DNA from: Marinovum algicola
GTDB lineage: Bacteria; Pseudomonadota; Alphaproteobacteria; Rhodobacterales; Rhodobacteraceae
Length of the DNA stretch: 64,000 nt
Reading direction: 5' to 3'
Assembly: GCF_900109145.1 (NCBI RefSeq)
Contig: NZ_FNYY01000006.1
Coordinates: 1 to 64,000, forward strand
Positions within the stretch are counted from its first letter, which is position 1. Every line of letters starts with the position of its first letter. A program made the translations under genes and the position numbers. The notes below the pieces were generated by a model. It worked only from the letters and a program-made list of their open reading frames with translations, was not told the origin of the DNA and did not search any database. Shown here piece by piece: positions 1-8,175 of this stretch.

Positions 1-203
1 GGCACACTGATGAACATGTGGACATGGTCACGCGCCACGACGCCCTTGACGATGTGCACGTCGAGTTCTGCGCAGGTTTGGCGGATGATCTCGCGAAGAC
101 GTTCCCGCATCGTGCCTTGCAGAACCTTGAACCGATATTTCGTGGCCCAGACGACGTGATACCGATGGTAAAATGTGGTATGGCTGGCTGTAGAATAGCT
201 CAT
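1..203 (-). CDS. tnpA: IS200/IS605-family transposase TnpA (partial, C-terminus off the left edge)
   Basis: Reading the minus strand from the ATG at 203-201 gives about 67 residues, still open at base 1. They carry the N-terminal hallmarks of the Y1 (HUH) single-strand transposases: a HVVWATKYR block near residue 20 and DHVHMFIS near residue 60, the latter holding the metal-binding HUH-type pair. The catalytic tyrosine lies further downstream and is outside the window. These enzymes excise and insert single-stranded DNA at hairpin ends. The start is supported by the perfect hairpin abutting it, which buries the ribosome-binding site as in IS200. No accessory tnpB is visible, but the element continues past the edge. 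I am confident of the family and cannot say whether the copy is intact. Confidence 0.9.
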   Translation of the reverse strand, partial: MSYSTASHTTFYHRYHVVWATKYRFKVLQGTMRERLREIIRQTCAELDVHIVKGVVARDHVHMFISV

Positions 204-266
204 GAGGGCTCCCCCGGGATTTGAGACTTCACCCTTCGGGCGGTCTCAAATCCCGGGGGAGCCCTC
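204..266 (-). promoter_or_regulatory. RBS-sequestering hairpin of the tnpA 5' UTR
   Basis: Bases 204-227 and 243-266 form a perfect 24-bp inverted repeat with a 15-base loop. It directly abuts the tnpA start codon, and the GGGGGAG that would serve as ribosome-binding site lies in the stem. In IS200 a comparable stem represses transposase translation and can block read-through from outside. Its GC content makes it very stable. That the same happens here is inference from the family. Confidence 0.75.
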
Positions 267-404
267 ATTCGTCAGCTGAAGCGGACCGGCTGGAAGCCGG
301 TGGCTTCGTTCCATTCAATGGATAGTAAATGTTCTCCGTCCATCCGCCAGACGGGTCAACAAAACAAGGGCATCCGGCGCGGCCTTGCCCTTTCGCCACC
401 AAGC

Positions 405-427
405 CCCGGCATTGCCGGTTTTTTTCG
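405..427 (+). terminator. Intrinsic-terminator-like hairpin with no obvious upstream gene
   Basis: CCGGC-ATT-GCCGG is followed by seven T residues on the plus strand, a classic rho-independent form. No plus-strand gene is recognisable upstream. It may stop transcripts leaving the insertion sequence's flank or be a remnant of a gene displaced by the element. The remaining sequence between about 330 and 495 shows no convincing coding potential. Confidence 0.5.
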
Positions 428-440
428 ACAACCGGAAATG

Positions 441-467
441 AAAAAGGCGCTTCCTTGCGAAACGCCT
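441..467 (-). terminator. Terminator of the DUF2853 gene
   Basis: On the minus strand AGGCG pairs with CGCCT across a short loop and is followed by a run of T residues. It lies about 30 bases after the stop codon of the DUF2853 gene. Confidence 0.6.
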
Positions 468-495
468 CTCCGAATATTCGTCAAATCGGTTTGGC

Positions 496-837
496 TCAAC
501 CGTAGACCGATTCCTTGCCAAAGTGCTTAGTCAGGAGATAATAGACCACCGCGCGGTATTTGTTGCGCTCGGAGCGGCCATAGGTCTCGATCACCGAAGT
601 GATTGCATCCATCAGCTCCGGCCCGTCGCCAAGGCCCAGCTTCTTGACCAGGAAATTGTCTTTGACGGTCTGCAACTCCTCGGGCTGCGTGCCCGCGACC
701 GTCGATGCATCGGCGTTGTAGATCGCCGGGCCGCATCCGATGGTCACTTTGCGCAACAGATCCATATCCGGCTCGGTCCCGCATTTCGTCCGAAGATCAT
801 CCGCATATTGCGCAATAAGATCGTCGCGTTTTCCCAT
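496..837 (-). CDS. DUF2853 family protein
   Basis: This is a 113-residue cytoplasmic protein beginning MGKRDDLIAQYADDLR. It is highly charged, predicted all-helical, and resembles the DUF2853 family common in Rhodobacterales and other proteobacteria. No catalytic motif is evident and no function is established. I chose the ATG at 837 over longer in-frame starts because AAGGGGAG lies just upstream of it. It lies downstream of ahcY on the same strand, but a 200-base gap with a strong hairpin (1001-1031) suggests a separate transcript, and its own terminator follows. Confidence 0.85.
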   Translation of the reverse strand: MGKRDDLIAQYADDLRTKCGTEPDMDLLRKVTIGCGPAIYNADASTVAGTQPEELQTVKDNFLVKKLGLGDGPELMDAITSVIETYGRSERNKYRAVVYYLLTKHFGKESVYG

Positions 838-1000
838 GAGTGTCTCCCCTTTTTGTCCCGTACATCCGGGCTCTGGCTTGGCCCCGCGCAGCATCAGACA
901 CTCAAAGCGGTCTGGCAACGGTTAATATGGGTGGGGATTTCCCCCTTCGGGGAGCGCGTGGCACAGATGCCGCAGCGGGCCGCCCGATGGCGGCAGAAGG

Positions 1001-1031
1001 GCGCGCTCCCCCGGGGTCCGAGGGAGCGCGC
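1001..1031 (-). terminator. Hairpin after ahcY
   Basis: GCGCGCTCCC at 1001-1010 pairs perfectly with GGGAGCGCGC at 1022-1031 around an 11-base loop, just beyond the ahcY stop codon. There is no U-tract, so it may act as an mRNA 3' stabiliser or a weak terminator. The remaining gap to 838 shows only the Shine-Dalgarno of the next gene. Confidence 0.5.
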
Positions 1032-1037
1032 TGTGGC

Positions 1038-2426
1038 TCAATAGCGGTAATGTTCCGGCTTGAACGGGCCTTCCGGCGTCACGCCGATATAGGCCGCCTG
1101 CTCGGGCGCCAGCTCGGTCAGCTTGGCGCCGATCTTGGCGAGGTGCAGCTTGGCCACCTTCTCATCCAGATGCTTGGGCAGAATGTAGACCTGGTTGCCG
1201 TATTGCTCGCCCTTGGTCCAGAGCTCGATCTGCGCCAGCACCTGGTTGGTGAAGGACGCCGACATCACGAAGGACGGGTGACCGGTGGCATTGCCGAGGT
1301 TCAAGAGACGACCTTCGGAGAGCAGAATGATCTTGTTGCCCGAGGGCATCTCGATCATGTCCACCTGTTCCTTGATATTGGTCCACTTGTGGTTCTTCAG
1401 GCTCGCCACCTGGATTTCATTGTCGAAGTGGCCGATGTTGCCGACGATGGCCATGTTCTTCATCTCGCGCATGTGCTCGATGCGGATCACGTCCTTGTTG
1501 CCGGTGGTGGTGATGAAGATGTCCGCTGACTGAACCACGTCTTCCAGCACAACCACTTCAAAGCCGTCCATTGCCGCCTGCAGCGCGCAGATCGGGTCGA
1601 CCTCGGTCACCTTGACCCGGGCGCCAGCACCGCGCAGCGAGGCGGCCGAGCCCTTGCCGACGTCGCCATAGCCGCAGACCACGGCGACCTTGCCGGCCAT
1701 CATCGTGTCGGTGGCGCGGCGGATGCCGTCGACCAGCGATTCCTTGCAGCCGTACTTGTTGTCGAATTTCGACTTGGTGACAGAGTCGTTGACGTTGATC
1801 GCCGGGAAAGGCAGCTGGCCCTTCTTGTGCAGATCATAGAGCCGGTGGACGCCGGTGGTGGTTTCTTCCGAAACACCCTTGATCGCGTCGCGGGTCTTGG
1901 TGAACCAGCCGGGGCTTTCCTTCATGCGCTTTTGGATCTGCGCCTTGATCACCTCTTCCTCTTCCGAGCCCGGCACCGCGAGGATATCCTCGCCGGCCTC
2001 GGCCCGCGCGCCCAGGAGCACATAGAGCGTGGCGTCGCCGCCATCGTCGAGGATCATGTTGGCGCCATCGGGGAAGGCAAAGGACTTGTCGAGGTAATCC
2101 CAGTGCTCTTCCAGCGACTGGCCCTTGACGGCAAAGACCGGCACGCCGGCCTTGGCGATGGCCGCGGCGGCATGGTCCTGGGTCGAGAAGATGTTGCAAG
2201 AGGCCCAGCGCACATCGGCGCCCAGGTCCACCAGCGTCTCGATCAGCACGGCGGTCTGGATCGTCATGTGCAGCGAGCCGACGATGCGGGCGCCTTTCAG
2301 CGGCTTGGCCGCACCATATTCTTCGCGCAGGGCCATCAGCCCGGGCATTTCGGTCTCGGCGATATCCAGCTCTTTGCGACCGTAGTCGGCGAGCGAAATA
2401 TCTCGTACCTTGAAGTCACTGGTCAT
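1038..2426 (-). CDS. ahcY: Adenosylhomocysteinase
   Basis: The 462-residue enzyme hydrolyses S-adenosylhomocysteine to adenosine and homocysteine, clearing the product of methyl transfer in the cytoplasm. The NAD-binding signature GYGDVGKG lies at residues 252-259, NIGHFDNE follows, and the chain ends in the typical KPEHYRY. The length is right for the proteobacterial type that carries the extra insert. I start at MTSDFKVRD, where AAGGA precedes the ATG. A further 50 in-frame codons upstream look non-coding. The upstream region shows a plausible housekeeping promoter but no match to the SAH or SAM/SAH riboswitch cores. Confidence 0.97.
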   Translation of the reverse strand: MTSDFKVRDISLADYGRKELDIAETEMPGLMALREEYGAAKPLKGARIVGSLHMTIQTAVLIETLVDLGADVRWASCNIFSTQDHAAAAIAKAGVPVFAVKGQSLEEHWDYLDKSFAFPDGANMILDDGGDATLYVLLGARAEAGEDILAVPGSEEEEVIKAQIQKRMKESPGWFTKTRDAIKGVSEETTTGVHRLYDLHKKGQLPFPAINVNDSVTKSKFDNKYGCKESLVDGIRRATDTMMAGKVAVVCGYGDVGKGSAASLRGAGARVKVTEVDPICALQAAMDGFEVVVLEDVVQSADIFITTTGNKDVIRIEHMREMKNMAIVGNIGHFDNEIQVASLKNHKWTNIKEQVDMIEMPSGNKIILLSEGRLLNLGNATGHPSFVMSASFTNQVLAQIELWTKGEQYGNQVYILPKHLDEKVAKLHLAKIGAKLTELAPEQAAYIGVTPEGPFKPEHYRY

Positions 2427-2459
2427 ATCTGCGGTCCTTGCGGTAATAGCGTCGGACGG

Positions 2460-2488
2460 CAAATAGCACCGGTGCCCTCTCTGGGCAA
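2460..2488 (-). promoter_or_regulatory. Candidate ahcY promoter
   Basis: On the minus strand TTGCCC and TATTTG are separated by 17 bases. They lie about 35-60 bases upstream of the ahcY start codon. The match to the sigma-70 consensus is moderate. Confidence 0.45.
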
Positions 2489-2499
2489 GGTGAGGGGTG

Positions 2500-2802
2500 T
2501 CAGCCAGAAACGCCGGCCGGGACGGCTGCGCTGTCGTGCCAGTTCTGACCGGCGGCCAGCACGCAAGAGATGCCATCGGGGCGGGTCATTATGATGGTAA
2601 AAGTGCCGGAATCGGCCGAGCGCCAGACTTCGGTCAGACGCTGCTCGGTCTGCAAGCCGCCACCGGCGAGCGTTTCCGAGAATTTGCTGTTCAGCGAATC
2701 GACCAGATTGTCGCGCGGCATACAGGTCGATTGCGCCAGGGCAGGCGGGCCGAGGGCGACGGCGCCAAAAACCAGCGAGGCGGTAAAAAGACGTTTGAAC
2801 AT
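2500..2802 (-). CDS. Small secreted protein of unknown function
   Basis: This 100-residue protein starts [18 protein letters not shown] and has a clean signal peptide cleaved after ALA-Q, so it should be periplasmic. The mature part contains two cysteines (about residues 27 and 80) that could form a disulfide. It has no recognised catalytic motif. The start at 2802 is preceded by AAGGAG. It sits upstream of ahcY on the same strand and divergent from the HD-hydrolase gene. Similar short exported proteins are common in roseobacters, but I do not recognise a named family. Confidence 0.75.
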   Translation of the reverse strand: MFKRLFTASLVFGAVALGPPALAQSTCMPRDNLVDSLNSKFSETLAGGGLQTEQRLTEVWRSADSGTFTIIMTRPDGISCVLAAGQNWHDSAAVPAGVSG

Positions 2803-2989
2803 GGGGCTTCTCCTTGGTCGGGGCCTCATGCAAGCCGGCACGCAGGCCCGGGGTTCTCTGGTATACAAATGCGCACTCCGGCCCTTTGGTTCCATTAACA
2901 CCGGGTGACGATCTCGTGCTCGGCCGTGGGTTTGGATTTGCAGCGCAGCCGCAACCGGGCTAGGACCGATGCCCGAACGGAGACACCAG

Positions 2990-3586
2990 ATGCCCCCCAA
3001 ACCCCCGCGCGCATGGCAAAGAATGCTCTCTGGCCGCCGGCTCGACCTGCTCGATCCGACGCCGATGGACATCGAAATCGAGGATATCGCCCATGGCCTG
3101 GCTTTTGTCGCCCGTTGGAACGGCCAGACCATGGGCGATTTCGCCTATACCGTGGCCGAACATTCGCTGCTGGTCGAGGCGCTGTTCCGCCGAATGAACC
3201 CGCGCGCGCCGATCCGCTGGCAGCTTGCCGCGCTGCTGCATGATGCGCCGGAATATGTGATCGGGGACATGATCTCGCCGGTCAAGGCCGCCGTCGGCGC
3301 CAGCTACGGCGAGCTCGACAGCCGGCTCACCGCCGCCATCCACATCCGTTTCGGCCTGCCCGCTGCCCTGCCGGTCAGCGTCAAGAAACAGATCAAGCGC
3401 GCCGACCGCGTCAGCGCCTGGATGGAAGCCACCCAGATCGCCGGGTTCACCGAAAAAGAGGCCAACGGTTTCTTTGGCCGCCCCGACAAGACCCTGATCG
3501 AGGGCCTGTCGATCACCCTGCGCCCCCCGCGCGAGGTGCGCGACGATTTCACCGCCCGACACGCGGCGCTGCTGCAACTCTGCTGA
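2990..3586 (+). CDS. HD-domain hydrolase, YfbR/5'-deoxynucleotidase-like
   Basis: A 198-residue cytoplasmic protein of the HD metal-dependent phosphohydrolase superfamily. The metal ligands are visible as AEHS (His58), the HD pair in LLHDAPE (84-85) and a later Asp in KRADR (about 139). The nearest characterised relatives act on deoxynucleoside monophosphates, so a nucleotidase role is likely but not proven. I prefer the ATG at 2990, with GGAGA upstream, over the ATG at 2969. It is convergent with regA, and a hairpin repeat separates the two stop codons. Confidence 0.85.
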   Translation: MPPKPPRAWQRMLSGRRLDLLDPTPMDIEIEDIAHGLAFVARWNGQTMGDFAYTVAEHSLLVEALFRRMNPRAPIRWQLAALLHDAPEYVIGDMISPVKAAVGASYGELDSRLTAAIHIRFGLPAALPVSVKKQIKRADRVSAWMEATQIAGFTEKEANGFFGRPDKTLIEGLSITLRPPREVRDDFTARHAALLQLC

Positions 3587-3591
3587 TCCCC

Positions 3592-3648
3592 GGCTTCTTC
3601 CGTTCGAAGACACCGCGGGAAGTGTGAGGGGGTGCCCCCTCACTCCGG
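3592..3648 (+). repeat. Convergent-gene hairpin repeat, copy A
   Basis: A CTTCTTCCGTTCGAAGACACCGCGGG-like block precedes TGAGGGGG-TG-CCCCCTCA (3625-3642). The same layout recurs at 26706-26760 and, inverted, at 46152-46208. All three copies lie between convergent stop codons, which suggests a bidirectional terminator or processing signal. Confidence 0.6.
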
Positions 3649-3672
3649 CGCCGGTCCCGGGCGCGCCCGCGG

Positions 3673-4227
3673 CTATTTTGGCGAGCGTTTCGCCAGGATC
3701 CGCTGCAAGGTCCGGCGATGCATGTTGAGCCGCCGCGCGGTCTCGGACACGTTGCGGTCGCAAAGCTCGTAGACCCGCTGGATATGCTCCCAGCGCACCC
3801 GGTCGGCCGACATCGGGTTTTCCGGTGGCGGCGGCAGGTCGTCGCCCTTGGCCAGCAGCGCATTGGTGATATCGGTGGCATCCGCGGGTTTCGAGAGATA
3901 ATCGGTGGCACCGATCTTGACCGCCGCCACGGCGGTGGCAATCGCGCCATAGCCGGTCAGCACCACGACCCGGCTGTCGGGCCGGCGTTCGCGCAGCACT
4001 TCGACGACATCGAGCCCGTTGCCATCGTCGAGCCGCAGGTCGACAACGGCAAAGGCGGGCGGCCGGGCGGTGGCAATGGCGCGGCCGGCGGCGACCGATC
4101 CGGCGGTCTCGACATCGAACCCCCGCTTTTCCATCGCCTTGGCCAGCCGCCGCAGAAAGGGTTCGTCATCGTCGACCAGCAAAAGCGATTTGTCTTCGCC
4201 CAGTTCGTGCCCCGTCATTTCGGCCAA
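3673..4227 (-). CDS. regA: Redox response regulator RegA (PrrA/ActR)
   Basis: This 184-residue DNA-binding response regulator is the partner of RegB. The receiver domain spans residues 13-125, with phospho-acceptor Asp63 in VVDLRLDDG and the conserved Lys in LSKPAD. A proline-rich linker (PPPPEN) leads to a Fis-type helix-turn-helix, ETARRLNMHRRTLQRILAKR, at the C-terminus. This near-invariant tail is diagnostic of RegA/PrrA. In relatives it controls photosynthesis, carbon and nitrogen fixation, cytochromes and other energy genes under low oxygen. The order regA, senC and divergent regB matches Rhodobacter. No photosynthesis genes are seen in this window. Confidence 0.96.
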   Translation of the reverse strand: MAEMTGHELGEDKSLLLVDDDEPFLRRLAKAMEKRGFDVETAGSVAAGRAIATARPPAFAVVDLRLDDGNGLDVVEVLRERRPDSRVVVLTGYGAIATAVAAVKIGATDYLSKPADATDITNALLAKGDDLPPPPENPMSADRVRWEHIQRVYELCDRNVSETARRLNMHRRTLQRILAKRSPK

Positions 4228-4377
4228 ATCGTCGCTCCTCCCGATCGGTTGCTCACCGTTTCACGCGATTATTGAGAGTGTCCCCGGTCGTGTCAAACCT
4301 GCAAACCGGCGCAAAAGGTAGCAGCTGGCAAGTTAATGCACGAAAGTTCTGCACCGTGGTCACAGCCGGGTTCCCGC

Positions 4378-5004
4378 TCACCCGGCCGCCTCGATGAAAC
4401 AGGCCGTGCGCGCCGCCATGTCTTCCGGCGAGATGTCGCGGCGGAAGTACTCGACAAAGCCATGCTCGGGCAGCACCAGGTAGGAAAAGGTCGAATGATC
4501 GACGAGGTAATATTCGTCGCTCTTGTCCTGTGCCTTGTAATAGGTGCGATAGGCCCGGCTGGCCACCTGCACCTGTTCTTGCGTCCCGGTCAGGCCGATG
4601 GCCTTTTCATGGTTGTTATAGGCGAAATCGCCTACAACTTCGGGGGTGTCGCGCTCGGGATCGACGGTGATGAAGACCGGCGTGGCGCTGTGGCCCTGCG
4701 CGGCCAGCAGATCGACCGCCTGCGCGTTGCGGGCGAAATCCAGCGGGCAGACATCGGGGCAGAAGGTATAGCCGAAATAGAGGATCGAGGGTTCGGTGAT
4801 CACATCGGCGTCGGTGACCGACGCGCCGGCGCTGTTGATCAGGGTGAAGGGCCCGCCGATGGCATCGGTGCCGCCGGCCACGGCCGTGCTGCGGCACTGG
4901 GCGAACGGATCGCCCGACGCGTCGCCCTGAAAATACTTGTACCCCACGACGCCGCCAAATGCGATCACGGCTACTCCGGCAAACAAGGCGGCGATGCGGC
5001 CCAT
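4378..5004 (-). CDS. senC: SCO1/SenC copper chaperone
   Basis: This 208-residue, membrane-anchored, thioredoxin-fold protein delivers copper to cytochrome c oxidase and is also called PrrC. One N-terminal membrane segment (about residues 4-24) leaves the domain in the periplasm. The copper ligands are Cys82 and Cys86 in FCPDVCP and His170 in LVDHS. The ATG at 5004 has AGGAG at the right spacing and is preferred to the ATG at 5022. It lies between regA on the same strand and the divergent regB, as in Rhodobacter, where it links oxidase state to RegB signalling. A 150-base gap to regA may hold a second promoter. Confidence 0.95.
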   Translation of the reverse strand: MGRIAALFAGVAVIAFGGVVGYKYFQGDASGDPFAQCRSTAVAGGTDAIGGPFTLINSAGASVTDADVITEPSILYFGYTFCPDVCPLDFARNAQAVDLLAAQGHSATPVFITVDPERDTPEVVGDFAYNNHEKAIGLTGTQEQVQVASRAYRTYYKAQDKSDEYYLVDHSTFSYLVLPEHGFVEYFRRDISPEDMAARTACFIEAAG

Positions 5005-5094
5005 CGGCTTCTCCTGTAACATGATGATGATTGATCGAAACTCGCGGGAGACGTATCAATCTCGGGTTGGGGATCAAGGGGCAAAACGTAGCAG

Positions 5095-6492
5095 ATGACG
5101 GATTTGGGATCGGACTTCCTGACCGAGCACCGCAGAGGCAACTGGGTCCGCCTGCGGACCATGATCATGCTGCGCTGGGCCGCCATCTTCGGTCAGCTCA
5201 CCGCCCTGATCGTCGCCCAGCGCTGGTTCAACCTCTCGCTCGAGATCGGGCTGTGTTATTTCGCCATCGGCCTGTCGGTGGTGGGCAACCTCGTGGCGAT
5301 CGCGATCTTTCCGGAAAACAAGCGCCTGAGCTCGACCGAGAACATGTTGATGGGCCTGTTTGACCTGTTGCAGCTGGCGTTCCTGCTGTTTCTCACCGGC
5401 GGGCTGCACAATCCCTTTGCCATCCTGATGCTCGGTCCGGTGCTGATCTCGGCGGCGGTTCTGAACACCCGGCCGACGATCTTCATCGCCGCCACCGCCA
5501 TCCTCATGGTCTCGTTGCTGGCCGTCTATCACCTGCCGCTGCGAACCGAAGAGGGCTTTCTGCTGCGCACACCCAACATCTTCGTCTTTGGCAAATGGCT
5601 GGCCATGGTGATCGCGCTGATCTTTCTCTCGGTCTATTCCCGCCGGGTCACCAGCGAGCTGCACACCATGTCCGACGCCGTGACCGCCACCCAGATGGCG
5701 CTGGCGCGCGAACAGAAGCTGACCGATCTGGCCGGCGTGGTGGCCGCCGCCGCGCATGAGCTGGGCACGCCGCTGGCGACGATCAAGCTGGCCAGCGCCG
5801 AAATCGCCGAAGAGCTGGACGACCGCCCCGACCTGAAGGAAGATGCGCTGCTGATCCGCGCCCAGGCCGACCGCTGCCGCGATATCCTGCGGTCGATGGG
5901 CCGCGCCGGCAAGGAGGACATTCAGCTTCGTCGCGCGCCGCTGTCGGAACTGATCCGCGAGGCCGCCGAGCCGCATGAGGAACGCGGCAAGACGATTCAC
6001 TATGAACATGCGCCGGGCCCGGGCGGCGAATTCACCGTACCCACCGTCAGCCGCAAACCCGAGATCATCCACGGGTTGCGCAATCTAGTGCAGAACGCCG
6101 TCGATTTCTCGCGCGGGACGGTCTGGATCGATACCATGTGGACCGATGACCTGATCTCGGTGCGCATCGTCGATGACGGCGCCGGCTATCCGCCGCAACT
6201 GCTGGGCCGGATCGGCGATCCTTTTGTCCGGCGGCGGCGCGCCGAGGCCGACAGGAAGCGCCGGCCGGGGTACGAAGGCATGGGTCTGGGGCTGTTCATC
6301 GCCAAGACTCTGCTGGAACGCTCCGGCGCCGAACTGAGCTTTGCCAATGCCTCCGATCCCTATGAGCCGCGCGGTGCGGCGGGCGAAAAATGCGGCGCCG
6401 TGGTCGAGGTGATCTGGCCCCGCAGCAAGCTTGACGCCCAGTTGGGCGCAGGATCGGAGCCGTTGGGAGAGAACCGGCCGATCGAGATCTGA
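5095..6492 (+). CDS. regB: Redox sensor histidine kinase RegB (PrrB/ActS)
   Basis: A 465-residue inner-membrane kinase. Six membrane segments occupy about residues 27-180 and include the quinone-sensing GGLHNPF motif at 102-108. The H-box AAHELGTPLATIKL contains phospho-His221. The redox-active cysteine found in this family is present as Cys261 (DRCRDIL). N, G1 and G2 boxes follow (NLVQNAVDFS, DDGAGYP, GMGLGLFI). It phosphorylates RegA, encoded nearby on the other strand. The start has only a weak AAGGGG about 14 bases upstream, but the N-terminus aligns with relatives. The 90-base space to senC must hold both divergent promoters. Confidence 0.96.
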   Translation: MTDLGSDFLTEHRRGNWVRLRTMIMLRWAAIFGQLTALIVAQRWFNLSLEIGLCYFAIGLSVVGNLVAIAIFPENKRLSSTENMLMGLFDLLQLAFLLFLTGGLHNPFAILMLGPVLISAAVLNTRPTIFIAATAILMVSLLAVYHLPLRTEEGFLLRTPNIFVFGKWLAMVIALIFLSVYSRRVTSELHTMSDAVTATQMALAREQKLTDLAGVVAAAAHELGTPLATIKLASAEIAEELDDRPDLKEDALLIRAQADRCRDILRSMGRAGKEDIQLRRAPLSELIREAAEPHEERGKTIHYEHAPGPGGEFTVPTVSRKPEIIHGLRNLVQNAVDFSRGTVWIDTMWTDDLISVRIVDDGAGYPPQLLGRIGDPFVRRRRAEADRKRRPGYEGMGLGLFIAKTLLERSGAELSFANASDPYEPRGAAGEKCGAVVEVIWPRSKLDAQLGAGSEPLGENRPIEI

Positions 6493-6564
6493 CCGGCGGG
6501 GCAGCAAGACCACTTAAGACATTGTTAACCCTGGCGTCCGATGGTGAGGCGAGGGAGAGATTCG

Positions 6565-8115
6565 ATGCCTGTCGACCTGACCATCCCCGAAATCACGGTG
6601 CTGCTCTTCGGCAGCCTGCTCGGGACACTGCTGACGGCGGTGGCCCTGCGCCGCGCCGGTCCTGTTTCCCTGAACACCCCGGCCGACGACCGGACCTGCT
6701 TCGTGTTTTGCGACACCGAACTTGTGGATGCCACCGGACCGGCCTCGGTGCTGGCCCAGCAGGCCGGATCGGACGCCGGCGACCATTGGCAGGATCTGCG
6801 CGCGGTGTTTCGCGCCCGCTTTGGCGATCTGCCCGACCGGCCCGGCGATGTCTTTGCCGCCATGGCCGAGCGCCGCCGCACCTATGCCGCGCTGGCGCAG
6901 GACGATGGCGGGCGGCTGGTGTTTTCCCGGGTCGGCGACCGGGTGCACGTCTCCCTGCTCGACAATGCGCCCGAGGAGTTCGACCGGCAGATTTCCTTTG
7001 ATCGGGCCAACGAATTGCGCTTTCTGCGCAATGCGGTGGCCGAGGCGCCGACGCCGATCTGGCTGGTCGACGACGCTGGCCGGGTGAGCTGGCACAACCA
7101 CGCCTACAGCCGCCTCGCCGCGCAGGCCGGCGCCACGCAACCCGGCGACGAGCCGCTGTTTGCCCTTCCCGAGGATGGCCCGCCCGAGGCCCCGCTGCGC
7201 GTGCCGCTGCAACCGGGCGAAGGCGCGGCCACCAACTGGTTTGCGGTCACCAGCCGCAAGACGCCCGGCGGGTTGCTGTCTTATGCCAGCAATATCGACG
7301 CCGTGGTGCATGCCGAGCAAGCGCAGCGCAATTTCGTCCAGACCCTGAGCAAAACCTTTGCCCATCTTTCGACCGGGCTGGCGATTTTCGACCGTAACCA
7401 GCGGCTGGCGCTGTTCAATCCGGCGCTGCTCGATCTGACGTCGATGCCGGTGGACTTTCTTACCGCCAAGCCCAGCCTGGCGGCGTTCTTCGACTATCTG
7501 CGCGAACACCAGATCATGCCGGAGCCGAAAAATTATGCCAGCTGGCGCGACAAGATCGGCGCGCTGATCGCCGCCGCCCGCGACGGCCGCTATTCCAAGA
7601 CCTGGAACCTGCCCTCGGGGCTGACCTACCGGATCACCGGCAAACCGCATCCCGACGGCGCCATCGCCTTTCTGTTCGAGGATATCAGCGCCGAGATCTC
7701 GCTCACCCGGCGGTTCCGGGCCGAGCTGGAAACCAGCCACGCGGTGCTTGACCGTCAGGAAAAGGCGCTGGCGGTATTCTCTCAGCTTGGCATCCTGACC
7801 TTTTCAAACGAAGCCTTTCGCCAGATGTGGCGTTTTGATCCCGACAGCAGCTTTGCCGAAACCACGGTGCCCGACGTGCTGCGCATCTGGCAATCGGAAT
7901 GCGTGGCCTGCCCGGCGTGGGAGGGGTTGCAGGGCTTTGTCACCTCCTTCGGCGAAAGGGTGCCGCGCAGGGCCGAGGTGCTGCACCAGCAACAGGGCCG
8001 GCTGGTCTTCTGCGCCGAACCGCTGTCCGGCGGGGCGACGCTGGTCTCCTTCACCCGCCCCAGCCTGTCGCCCGACGCGCCGGAAACGAGCGACCGGTTG
8101 CCGGTCGGCCGATGA
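6565..8115 (+). CDS. Membrane-anchored multi-PAS protein without a kinase domain
   Basis: 516 residues with one N-terminal membrane helix (about 8-28) and then at least two, probably three, PAS-type modules: around 140-240 (APTPIWLVDDAGRVSWHN), 255-375 (STGLAIFDRNQRLALFNP) and 385-490. It ends without a HisKA, HATPase, GGDEF or other output domain, although it resembles the sensory half of histidine kinases. It may act by protein contact, as DivL-like proteins do, but that is inference. The ATG at 6565 follows AGGGAGAG. It heads the tsaE-amgK-murU-addB-addA run. Confidence 0.8.
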   Translation: MPVDLTIPEITVLLFGSLLGTLLTAVALRRAGPVSLNTPADDRTCFVFCDTELVDATGPASVLAQQAGSDAGDHWQDLRAVFRARFGDLPDRPGDVFAAMAERRRTYAALAQDDGGRLVFSRVGDRVHVSLLDNAPEEFDRQISFDRANELRFLRNAVAEAPTPIWLVDDAGRVSWHNHAYSRLAAQAGATQPGDEPLFALPEDGPPEAPLRVPLQPGEGAATNWFAVTSRKTPGGLLSYASNIDAVVHAEQAQRNFVQTLSKTFAHLSTGLAIFDRNQRLALFNPALLDLTSMPVDFLTAKPSLAAFFDYLREHQIMPEPKNYASWRDKIGALIAAARDGRYSKTWNLPSGLTYRITGKPHPDGAIAFLFEDISAEISLTRRFRAELETSHAVLDRQEKALAVFSQLGILTFSNEAFRQMWRFDPDSSFAETTVPDVLRIWQSECVACPAWEGLQGFVTSFGERVPRRAEVLHQQQGRLVFCAEPLSGGATLVSFTRPSLSPDAPETSDRLPVGR

Positions 8116-8175
8116 TCGGCCACAATCTGAGGTTTCATGGGTTGCACGGGGCGACGTGCGCGGTAATGTCCGGCC

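Larger units (their letters stand above)
1..307 (-). mobile_element. IS200/IS605-type insertion sequence, 5' end portion
   Basis: This covers the partial tnpA, the long hairpin at its start and an imperfect palindrome at 278-307. In that palindrome GAAGC and ACCGGC pair with GCCGGT and GCTTC around a TGGAA loop, with a one-base bulge. A subterminal hairpin of this kind is what TnpA recognises at the left end of such elements. The exact tip, meaning the cleavage site a few to twenty bases outside the hairpin, cannot be fixed without an empty-site comparison. It would fall between about 310 and 340, where another short palindrome (CCATTCAATGG at 311-321) sits. IS elements of this family have no inverted terminal repeats or target duplication. 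Confidence 0.75.

Noticed and set aside
315-521. 68-codon minus-strand frame downstream of the DUF2853 gene
   Set aside because: It overlaps the 3' end of the DUF2853 gene and its terminator and has no ribosome-binding site or motif.
2427-2500. SAH, SAM-II or SAM/SAH riboswitch upstream of ahcY
   Set aside because: I looked for the conserved cores and pseudoknot segments by eye and found none. The leader is short and has only a promoter-like pair of hexamers.
2969-2989. Upstream ATG for the HD hydrolase
   Set aside because: A potential AGGA lies only a few bases before it, whereas GGAGA sits at a normal distance from the ATG at 2990.
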